Positions 55,116 to 64,000 of a stretch of 64,000 nucleotides of DNA are shown here, in pieces. The notes beneath the pieces were generated by a model, which saw only the letters and a list, made by a program, of their open reading frames with translations, was not told the origin of the DNA and did no database searches. The stretch is from Galerina marginata. Taxonomy: Eukaryota > Basidiomycota > Agaricomycetes > Agaricales > Galerinaceae. The stretch spans positions 434,001 to 498,000 of the forward strand of contig JAECYW010000018.1 in assembly GCA_023014335.1 (NCBI GenBank). The letters run 5' to 3'. Each line of letters starts with the position of its first letter. Position 1 is the stretch's first letter. The translations under genes were made by a program, and so were the position numbers.

Positions 55116-56220
55116 TTTTTTGCTCATAAAGGAAATGCAAATTGTGGCAGGAACAGCTTCAGGTTAATAATCTGAGGTCAGGTGCAACAGACAAGGAACT
55201 TTCTATTTCACATACCCATTGTAGTGGGTATACCTATGTGTACCTGCAACCTGCAGATCCAGGTGATCTGTGGGAAAAAATCTTTGCAGGTCTGGGTATG
55301 GATTTTGGCATTGGAATACCTGCAGGTAAGGGTCCAGGTAACCTGAGGGTGCACCTGTGTCCTGCCTTAGATGCCCTCAAGGAGTCAAAAACCAGAGCAA
55401 ACCAGACAGACTTTCAGTCACTATGGATAACCAGTACTTAGTAAACCCAGGTTTACTGAGGAGTAGAAACATATTTTAGAATCTAGAAGAATCACAAGAC
55501 AAAAATGCCTTCAGAGGTTGTAGTACAGATGATCTATTTTGCTACCTACCCCACAAAATAAAATACTTGACAAGAACACCCTATAAACAAATAGAAAGAT
55601 ATATAAAAACCACCAACACCTAATTGTGAATGAAATCAACCAACCACCAGCAAAAATAACAAGATAAAAAAACCAACAGCACAGCTGCATCAACTTGAAA
55701 AAAAAAAGGTATATGTGCATAAATATAAGTTAAAGTATTGTCTCACAGCAAGAGGTCGACCGAGGGTGCAGGGGATTACAACACTGTCACAATGAGCAGC
55801 AGTAAAAACAAAGGATGCTGCGTCCCCGACGAGCAACGGAAAGTGAGTGTCCAAATCTCGAAAGAAAAATGGCAAAAGGGTAACGTGAAGAAGGCAGGGC
55901 AGGGCAGGGATAAGTCCACCGGATTAAAAGGTGTAGAGTAGGTAGGGCAGCGTAGAACTTGTGACGAGCACAGTGCGGTAGAGTGTGTGCAGTGGGCAGT
56001 GTATGCAGTGACGGTAGGATAAGGGACCAAGGGCCGGGTGACGAGAGGACATGCAGGTCATAAAAGAGCAGAGCAGAAACCCTCACCCCTCACGCCCTCT
56101 ACCAATTCATACTGCTCTGCTGCAAAATCGGCGCAGAGATCGCCGCCGGGACGACATTCCTTCTCTGCCCAATCACACTCGTCCGCGCATCATACTGCGT
56201 CATCTCATCAGTTGCCCCTA
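55116..56220. other. Transition zone, no gene recognised
   Basis: 55190-55460 repeats the word ACCTGCAGGT/AGGTAACC in both directions, ending AGTAAACCCAGGTTTACT, probably one more word-rich MITE. After about 55740 the base composition becomes more even towards the host gene block. Confidence 0.35.
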
Positions 56221-58674
56221 TCACCCTGGAAGCCCCTCAACGAGTCCTCCGCAAAGTAGAAGCTGCGCCGCCTCGCGCCGACCCACACTGTCCTGGTCGA
56301 ACTGGAGACCCTCCGAGCGCATAGCCAGCCGCGAACCGCCGCCGCAGTCCGGCGGGTCCGAGAGACGATGATGCGCGAGCTGTTGACGGCGCTTCATCGA
56401 CCTATACACCAAGAACACAAGCACGAGCACCGCGATGGCGCCGAGCGCGCTGACGACACCAATAATCGCGTCCTGGCGGGACTTGCTGTTATCCCCACTC
56501 GCCCCCGTCCCAGTGAGCGAGTTATTCGACCCGCCCCCGGGAGACCCCGTGCCCGCGGTGCTGGCGACGGAGCGGAGGGAGAAGCCCGAGTTGACGCGGT
56601 TCGCGAGGTTGCGCGCGACGGGGTCCGACACGCCGGTGTAGAATGCGGACTGCTTGGCCTTGATCTCCGCCGCGAGCTGGTCGACTTGGTCCGAGGGGAT
56701 GTACCCGAGCCACATGGTGCCCAGCTCCGCCGAGTCCGCGGGGGTCTGGTACGACGTCGGGACGTATACCTGCAGCGCGAACGTTTTGACTTGGCTCCCT
56801 AAAAACCAAATAAAACAAAAAGAAAAAACACACCGCCGTCAGTCAAGTTGTTTAGACAGGCAGATCACCGAAAAAGACCGTACCGGAGACCCCAAGAGCC
56901 GCCTGGATCAGCACAGGCACAAACGCGAAAATCTGGCTGGACGAGATAGGGCTCGTGACCACGAAATGGCCAGTTGAGTTCCTGATTGAACAGGATGCTG
57001 ATCAAAGTATACCCCGACAAGTCCGTGTTGTCAGCCATCTGATCGGCAGGGAGGATCCTGCCCGGGATGCCAGTTGGGAGCGGGGCAATAGCGAGAGTGG
57101 TCGCTGCAGGCGCTCGCGGGGAGCGCGACGAAGCTGCTGGTGACCTGGTCAGGGTCGGTCAGGGTGCCGGCGCTCGTCGTGGTGGGGATGGACGCGACGG
57201 CGAGGGACGACTCGGTGAGCACGAACGAGAGGCCAGGGTCGACTGAGATGCTCGTGATGGTGGTGACGCCAGGATCCGCTGGGAGCGAGGTGATAGGTGG
57301 GGCTCGCGCTGATGTCAGTGACGCTGATTGTGGTCCCGTTGCCGTCTGGGAAGCTGATAATGGGTATCGAGGTCGGCGGGACGGTGACGGGGTCAGAGAC
57401 AGTGGTGGGTGGCGGTGGCACAGAAGTTGGGGGGAGCGAGGTCGGGGGGACATCGCTCGGCGGAACAGAGGTCGGGGGCACAGAGGTCGGGGGTACATCG
57501 CTCGGTGGAACCGAAGTGGGAGGTAGATCAGGGGTCGAGCTGGGAGGAACGGACGACGGGGGCACGTCAGGGGTAGACGAAGGCGGTGGTGGGTCCAAGA
57601 TGCTCGACAAAGTGCTGGTCAAGCCCGAAACGATGCTGCTCAGTATCCCGCCGCCATCCGTGGAAGCGGAGGTTGGAGTGCTGGTCGGGGGATCCGTGAC
57701 AGGGGCGGATGTAGGGGTATCGGTTGGAGTGCTGGTAGGGCCGTCCGTAGGGGTGCTGATGGGAGTGTCCGTCGGGGTGCTCGAGGGAGTGTCCGTCGGA
57801 GTGCTCGAAGGAGTACTGATGGGAGTGTCCGTCGGGGTGCTACTGGGAGTATCCGTGGGCGTACTGATGGGACTGTCCGTGGGCGGCAGCAGGATGCTCG
57901 TAGCTTGTGAGACGACGCTCGATACACCGCATAGAACGCCGTCTACTACGCCCAAAAGCCCGCCGCCAGACACACAAGAAGATGAATCTGTAGCAGACGA
58001 AGAGCTGGAACCCGTTGGGGAGGACGTAGGTGGATCGGTGATCGAGGAGGAGGCCGATGACGAGTCGGTCGAAGATGCTGAAGTGGAAGAGTCAGTTGAA
58101 GATGCCGAAGATGAATCAGCCGCGGACGACGGGGTCGACGAGTCTGAAACGGAGGTAGGGGGCAACACACTGGTGATATCTGAGGCGGAGCTTGAAGCGG
58201 CGCTGGACGCGGGAGGCGGGGTCACCGAAGGATCAGCAGCACTGGACGAATCGGCGGCTGCAGACGAAGACGCAGACGCAGAAGCCGACGAGGAGCTTGA
58301 GGAGTCGGGCGGCGCGCTGGAGGAGCCGGGGGCTGTAGGGGGGTCGGAGGCAGTAGAGGCGCTGGTGGTGGCCGCCGCCGCGGACGAGGCAGAGGAAGAG
58401 GCAGAGGAGCTGCCGTCGCCTTTATCGCCATCGCCGCCGTTGTCCCCTACTAAAGCATGCGTAAAAACTTCAGCACGCCATCGATTGACAGCAGAACAAA
58501 CTCACCACCGGGTAAGCCCAAGTCTGGTAGCCCACTTGGCAGGATGCCGGAAAGCGGATCCCCCTGCCTCTTATTGAGATCCAGAGAGCGGCGGGCATGC
58601 GAATTGAGGCTTGACGAGTGGGATGCTAGAGCCGAGGAGACGAGAAGGAGAGCAGCTGCGATGTGGGTTCGCAT
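56221..58674 (-). CDS. MSB2: Msb2-like signalling mucin (membrane sensor), with three frame breaks
   Basis: Exons 58674-58506, 58446-56884 and 56798-56221, introns of 59 and 85 nt. Signal peptide MRTHIAAALLLVSSALA, then LNKRQG (possible Kex2-type site). About 330 residues of Ser/Thr/Pro mucin follow, with tandem STPTDTP and SVPPSDVPPT repeats, then the conserved extracellular Msb2 region: GYTLISILFNQELNW, VTSPISSSQIFAFVP, KTFALQVYVPTSYQ, WLGYIPSDQVDQL and FYTGVSDPVARNLANRVNSG. One membrane helix (IIGVVSALGAIAVLVLVFLV), a basic stop-transfer YRSMKRRQQ and a cytoplasmic tail of about 55 residues. In fungi this protein feeds the Cdc42/MAPK path for filamentation or infection structures and osmotic stress. 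The reading frame slips by one base near 57305, 57100 and 56968, yet the protein is conserved on both sides of each. This suggests sequencing indels rather than decay. Family assignment rests on the C-terminal half. Confidence 0.65.
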
Positions 58675-59312
58675 GGTGGGATTTTAGCGGTTGTTGTTCC
58701 CAGAGGGAGAGGTGCTGTTAAGCCAGGACGGCAGAGAGCTGCCAAAGAGCAAAGAGCGTGGATAGCCTGCAAAAAAGGCGGAAAAGGGTTCGTCGAGGTC
58801 GTGATGGGCGCCAAAGACGCGGACGGGGACGAGAACGAAGAGAAAAAGAGGCAAGCGACGTTTTTCGACCCACTTTGTTCTATCATTCCCATCACGGCAA
58901 TTCCCGGCCGGCAACACAGCAACGGCTGATCAATCCCGCCCCTTGCTATTTTCCGTGTATCATCCCTCCAAACAGATTCTTATCTCGCCTTTATCCTTAT
59001 TCCCTTTGACCTTTCTCTTCTCGTCCTCTCCTGTCTTTCTTCCTCGTCGTCGTTTGCGCTCTGTGCGCCGTTCACGCGGCCAACAATCATCACATCAATC
59101 CCGTGTGCCTTTCCCAGGTCAAGGTCCAAACCACCTGACACCTATCACCCAAGAGAATCAAGCCACCCGCTCGCAATAGAGGCATATGTGATTTGTGCGG
59201 CATGGAAAATACGATATCCCGGCATACTTATACTACGAGAGCAGCAGCAAGCATATACATGTAAAGAAAGTGTAATGAAACCTCTTCTCGCCTCCTCGTC
59301 ACCGACCCATGT
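58675..59312. other. Intergenic region upstream of the mucin gene
   Basis: Promoter side of the Msb2-like gene and 3' side of RPL23A. Contains pyrimidine-rich tracts on the plus strand at about 58995-59050. No ORF of note. Confidence 0.4.
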
Positions 59313-60086
59313 TTAGATGAAACCAATCTATTATCATCCAAGAAGTCAGTTAATTATACCCCGGCAGCCCACTCGGAAAATCACACCCACTTTGTTGGCA
59401 ACGTCCAGCGCGTCATGATCAGGTGTCAATCGCACGTACGCCTTTTTCTTCCCGTCCGGTCTGAAGTTCACAGCGGCGACAGCGACACAACGTCAGCCAA
59501 CCAACGTCCGATTTAGCAAGAAAAAAAAAACACGGTCCACGTACCGGATGAGAGTGTTGATCTTCAGTGCCTGCACATCGTACAGCTTCTTCACAGCATC
59601 CTTAATCTGACGCTTGTTCGACTTGATATCAACAATGAACACAAGCGTATTATGCTCCTCGATCTTCTTCATCGCCGATTCCGTGTTCAGAGGTCTATAA
59701 TAAACATAATATCACAATCAGCTTCCGTTCCATTCTGCTCGAATAGCACATGAATGAGATGAGAAAAGAACGCACGAAACGATAGTCCTAAACTGATCCA
59801 TCCTCGGCGCATGCGGGACAGACTTGCGCGGGTACCTCGGCTCGCGGGGGAGCTTAAGCGTCTTCGGGCGGTGGAACGACACAGACATCCGCGTCTTGCG
59901 CGCAGAGTGCCCGTGCGCACCCTGCAGCGCTGCCTTTTTCGCCGCCTTGGCCTTGTTCTCTTTCGGGTTGGGCTCTGTGCGTCGGGGACAGGAAATCAGC
60001 ATCGCGCAGTAGGTAGATTGAGAGAAGGAAGGAGACGCACTCTTGCCAGCGGCGGCCTTGCCCTTTGGTGTTTTTGTCGTGGCCAT
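59313..60086 (-). CDS. RPL23A: 60S ribosomal protein L23a (uL23)
   Basis: Five exons: 60086-60041, 59974-59776, 59694-59545, 59460-59391 and 59327-59313, with introns of 66, 81, 84 and 63 nt; 159 aa, a normal length. [15 protein letters not shown], a basic N-terminal extension ([19 protein letters not shown]), then the uL23 core: [56 protein letters not shown] and a C-terminus [12 protein letters not shown] in which the last four residues and the stop come from a 15-nt exon. It sits at the polypeptide exit tunnel, where signal recognition particle and other factors dock. Upstream a GTGAGC donor at about 60386 and a TAG acceptor just before ACTCAATAATG suggest a 5'-UTR intron of about 290 nt that is extremely C-rich on the plus strand, as is common in ribosomal protein genes. 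Confidence 0.95.
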
Positions 60087-61670
60087 TATTGAGTCTAGCA
60101 CAAAAATCGATAGTCAGCACGCGCGTTCATAAGCCCAAATCCATAGCATAGCCAGATCCATATCCATATCCCAAATCCAACCAAGCAACCACCCAACGCA
60201 CAGCGCACCCACCAACCCAGTCCATCCACGCACCCCAACCCAACCACAACAAAAAAAGCACATCCACCCACCCCATCCCCAATCCACCCCCCAACCCACT
60301 CCCCACCCCCATCCCCCCCGCAAATCCACACCCAAACCCACCACACAACCCTCCCAACCACGAAAAACGAAAGCAGCAGCTCACCTTGAAGAGGGGGTGC
60401 ACGGTTGTTGGTGGCGGCGCCGAGGGATGGCGTGTTTGCTGTGTTTGGGAGGCGTGGGAAGGTGGGTTGATGGATGATCGCCGATTGGGTTTGGGTGCCG
60501 GATCTGGCCCGATTGGGTCCGAGTCTCTGGATGGAGGATGGAGGGGGTAGAGTCGTTCTTACACCTGGCTTCACGACGACCACGAAAACGCTGTCTGGCA
60601 ATGGATTATCCGAGAAATCTTCTCTTCTCTCAGGCGCTTTCATTCCATGATTTATATGCACACTCAATATCCGTTCAGCTCAAAGTCGACGCTTCAAGAT
60701 AACGAGTTTCTTTTGATCAGGTCGCCATACTTAATCCACTTTTTGGCGTGGTCATACTGGAGCAAAGAAGACACACAACAAGGGGAGGAATATCGTTCAA
60801 TACTAACATTTCCGACAGCCACTACATACAGGCTTAAATAAAGCTCATAAAGCAGGGAGGCCGCATCCTCGATAACCCAGTTGAATCTCCCGGTCCTTCT
60901 TGGTCTGACACTGGTCTGGATCCATAAATGGGACGGGAACCGGCGCAGATGTGTTGTCCTTCCACCTGACATTCACGACGACTAAGAAAAGACTGTCCGA
61001 CCATGAATTCCGTGTGCAACACTTCGAGTATTTATTTCTCTTTTATGCTTTCAGTTTAGTATCCATCAACGAGAGGGAAAGTATCGTTCAATACTCATAT
61101 TCTCCGACAGGACGACGTACAACTAATAAGTCAAAGAGTCCGAATCCTCTACTTCAACGTGGTCCGCCGTATCGACATTGTAGCGGAGTGTAGGCGCGTA
61201 TTACCGTCCGAGTGAGCGTGTAACTCAGGAAGACAGGTGGTTTGCTAACCGCTAGTGAGTGCAATAGGCCATCTCGGAGAAAAGAATCGTTACTGATGAC
61301 TTTGCTAGGACTTGAATGAGCGTCTACCCAAGTAACAGAGTTCAGAACTGGAGACCAAATTTGTTGGCGTATATTTTCTCAGCGAAGGCATGCTCAGTGA
61401 CCAAGGACTTGAATGGTTTCGCCTCAAAACCGTGAAATTCCACAAGATAGAAAGGACGAATTATGATAATTTAACAGGAGGAGCAGGGTGTCCTGAAGGG
61501 GAGGAATCAAGAAGTTGGAGTGACTCGTGAGGGCGAATAACACTGCGTATCTGTCATGTTGAAAATTTAAACAATTAGGAAAGATTTACGAAAGATAAAG
61601 CGAGATGAACATGCAAATTACCCACAGGAGTATAGCCGAAGATTGAGATTTGATTTCGTCAATCGCTCTT
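60087..61670. other. RPL23A promoter / 5'-UTR intron and a diverged local duplication
   Basis: 60100-60386 is the probable 5'-UTR intron. 60553-60840 and 60957-61130 look like diverged copies of one sequence (ACGACGACYA, ATCGTTCAATACT, TCCGACAG in the same order). No convincing ORF in either. Confidence 0.4.
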
Positions 61671-63059
61671 TTAATTTAGACTTGGGGCAGGAAGGTACGT
61701 CGTTTCCGTTTTATACTCTGCAGTCGAGGACGAGTCCTCCAGATAACGCAGTTTAACCTCCTTGTCCTTCTTGTCACGCCGCTGCAGACTTAGCAACACC
61801 CGCACCGCGCAATCCACGAAATATTGCCTACTCGAGGCGTCACATGCGTCTGAAGTCTCGATTTGGATACTTTGCAAACGCTGCAGCCTCTCTAATGTGT
61901 CGTACTTGTACTAATACGAATCAAGAAGAGAGATGTTATTTAGTAAGATTAAAATTACAATGCAACAATAACAACATACTCTGGTTCCTTCATCTCCTGG
62001 AGAAACATAGACGGGAAACCGCAAGGTAATCTGACGTAGATGTGAAAACCAGACGACAAGCGCTGTGACGGTAGTGGCTCGTTAGTTCAGATCGAAGTGC
62101 AGCAGCATGAAACACAAGCCTTCAACACCCGAACTCGCAGTTGCCATGTTGAACGTCAGGCTTTCGAGCAAAGGACAAAAAACTTTGATATATTGCAAAA
62201 AGCCAATATCCCCGTGGAACACAGAATACTTATCCATCCTGTCAACCGACCTGAGGTTCGGGCAACACAAAAGCAGAGGATAGGCAGCTTGAGAGAGACT
62301 GAGTACCTCAATCTGCGGGTATGAGTACCCCGAAAAGGCTCGCTCAGCCGATTTGTACAAAGGGTTATTGTATGACGTGGAGGGAGATAGGCCAAGCTTT
62401 ACCACATGAAGGTTGGGGAAAAGGGTCATGCAACGCGCGAGCTCAAGTAAAACGGATGCAATCGAAAAATCCGTAACTTGGACGTTGATCAACCTATCGT
62501 ACTCAAAGTCTTATCATCTGGCATTTTGCATAGGGAGAATGTTTACTCACTTCACAAGCTTGGCGAGACTAGGATCCCGCACAGTAACCATCTCCAGCTG
62601 GCGCACCAATTCTTCATTGTACATCCGACTGATAGCAATATCGGATTTTCTTCTGCCTTCCGAAAACTCGTTTAGTGTCCCGGGACAGACCTCGATGCGA
62701 GACCAGATGTAAGGACGCAAGTACCATCTCAGGCTCCTACAGCTCTGCGAGAGGGCGAGCAGCGTGTTACGACGCGTCGCATTCTCGATGGCGTGTCCTG
62801 CTTGGTATTCTGTGGCTTCGCTTGAGACTAGATCGCGAGGCTTTGGATAGTACGACATGATCTCGAGAAGAAGTTCATTCGGAAATTTAGGAAAATGATT
62901 CGCATTTACGTCAACCGGCGCATCTGTGCCCTCTGTTGCAGGCTCAAGTTTCTCTTTGCTCTGCCGGGTCACGCTGAGTGGCTTGCAGCTGGTCGATGAA
63001 TTGCCTTTATGGGACTGACGGTTCAAAGACCTAGTCATCCTTTTGTTATGATTCTCCAT
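61671..63059 (-). CDS. F-box protein
   Basis: Four exons: 63059-62551, 62493-62129, 62062-61980 and 61910-61671, introns of 57, 66 and 69 nt (the second with branch site CTAAC); 398 aa. A basic, Ser-rich N-terminus precedes the F-box FPKFPNELLLEIMSYYP at about residues 75-91, continuing NTLLALSQSCRSLRWYLRP and WSRIEVCPG. The remainder has leucine-rich, LRR-like strands (FPNLHVVKLGLS, YPQIEVLSLSQ, CPNLRSVDRMD, CPLLESLTFN). This is the usual layout of mushroom F-box proteins, which recruit substrates to SCF ubiquitin ligases. An upstream in-frame ATG at 63182 exists but MENHNKRMTRS is preferred. The frame is clean once spliced. Substrate unknown. Confidence 0.85.
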
Positions 63060-63884
63060 GTCATGCGAGAGTGTTGAAAACAGGTTTAAGAACGAAATTG
63101 AAAAGAAAAGGAGTCTCTGGAGTTTGACTGTCGGGTAAAAGACAGTCACGTGGTCTGTCTCCTGGTATTTCGTCTTCACCAAGTCTTCACGGTCTTGCTG
63201 CTTGCGTGAACCCCACCATAAAACAGTTCAGGAACTGGTTTCCAGCCATATCCTACCTCCTAGCTTCCTCTTCACAGCCTAGGTCTAAGGTCAATGGGAC
63301 ATCTTGGAAGCTAAATTTCAAGGCTACTTTTCAACATATTCCTGCCGTCGGCCGAGAAGGCGGTCTCATTGACATCTAGCACATAATGAGTCTGTTTTCT
63401 GTTTCTGATGCTAATCTGTATACATTTTTTCTAAGTTAAGGGGTAAAGCAAATGTAGAATCATATAGGACCGCCTTGGGACCCCCTAACAGGACTTTCTC
63501 GTCTTAGCAACGGTCCCAATTGGCGCTTTTCCTCCTTCCTTCCCTTATTGGCAACATGCCTGAGTATAGACCAAATTCCCAGCCCAAAAACAGCGAAGCT
63601 GAGTCTTCAATTCATCTCTGTCTGAAATTACAGACCGCTTCCAGGTAATTGCCCTCAAAGGAAGTCCTTTGCTCCCTATGATCGGCGAGAGTCGGAGGCG
63701 GCCCAACAGCCAACATCAAGTAACTCTTGAAAGACGGCAGCTTCTACAGTCAACGCATTTTTCTCAATGCACCTTACAATAGATTAATCTCAATCCCTGT
63801 CCAAAAGGTTGTTGAGCCTTCGAAAAGGCTTACCACGACCCAGCGGTGGGATGTATTTTGCTTTTATCCCCTCACTGGGTGCAC
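63060..63884. other. Upstream region of the F-box gene, no gene seen
   Basis: Apparently unique sequence of mixed composition; no ORF or repeat recognised. Confidence 0.35.
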
Positions 63885-64000
63885 CGCATCATATTCGAGG
63901 TCAAAATATGGTCAGAATATGGTAAGATTTGCCGGTCTATTATTACCATATTTGCCACTGGAATATGGTAACAATAGGGTACCATATTCTGAGCATATTA
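63885..64000 (+). repeat. AATATGGTA-word repeat, continues beyond window
   Basis: Several AATATGGTA words and their inverse TACCATATT within 100 bp, including TCAGAATATGGTA against TACCATATTCTGA. It resembles the end of another word-rich TIR element cut by the window edge. Confidence 0.45.

Noticed and set aside
57297..58577. Plus-strand 426-codon Gly/Val/Glu-rich open frame
   Set aside because: Antisense of the mucin Ser/Thr/Pro repeats; low-complexity shadow with no domain.
60114..60402. Gly/Trp/Val-rich minus-strand frames
   Set aside because: Shadow of the C-rich 5'-UTR intron of RPL23A.

Overview
Fungal genomic DNA, most likely from an Agaricomycete (Basidiomycota). The evidence is many short introns of 48-90 nt with GTRNGT donors, CTAAC-type branch points and YAG acceptors; a KDZ-type transposase gene; an Ngaro-like tyrosine-recombinase retrotransposon; proteins of types I know from mushroom-forming fungi; and a split RPL23A/uL23 gene. 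The species cannot be named from the sequence.

The window has two parts. Bases 1-56000 are an AT-rich graveyard of mobile elements in which almost every gene is a transposon gene or is broken by one. Bases 56200-63100 are a GC-richer, repeat-poor gene block with three host genes, all on the minus strand: an Msb2-like signalling mucin (56221-58674, with three one-base frame breaks), ribosomal protein L23a (59313-60086, five exons) and an F-box protein (61671-63059, four exons).

Layout. 1-3642: Helitron-like repeats around an RNase H1 N-terminal-domain gene (1736-2690). 3643-5270: a MULE-like element. 5330-10450: a hypothetical gene, then a KDZ transposase split by a Helitron-like insertion. 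10969-11900: minisatellites. 12004-16831: a long-TIR hAT-like element. 17139-37367: one Tc1/mariner-type transposon, natively about 3 kb with two convergent genes, swollen to 20.2 kb by nested insertions. Its first gene is split by a gag-only LTR element (17973-29276); the 3' LTR of that is split by a hAT-like element (19573-29230), which holds an Ngaro-like element with three open ORFs (22367-27460). A 9-bp-TSD element (30054-31057) splits the gene again, and a TA-target element (32343-37323) sits in the right TIR, itself holding a 3.2-kb Helitron-like element with further MITEs. Most levels are proved by exact target-site duplications or by empty sites inside this window. 37430-50855: more of the same families, a large minus-strand hypothetical gene broken by several Helitron-like insertions, and a second convergent pair of accessory gene and Tc1-type transposase. 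51130-55107: MITEs.

Three candidate novelties stand out. (1) Two related Helitron-like families keep the same architecture: a 5' CTTG end, a GGCCATTGC...GCATGGC box, then a word that reappears as the stem of the 3'-terminal hairpin. The word differs between families, but the 5' copy and both hairpin arms change together. (2) A two-gene Tc1/mariner-type transposon, seen at two loci, pairs a transposase with a convergent accessory gene ending in a SAM-like domain. (3) Several TIR element families have ends built from swarms of a family-specific short word; two of them share one tRNA-like core but carry different words.
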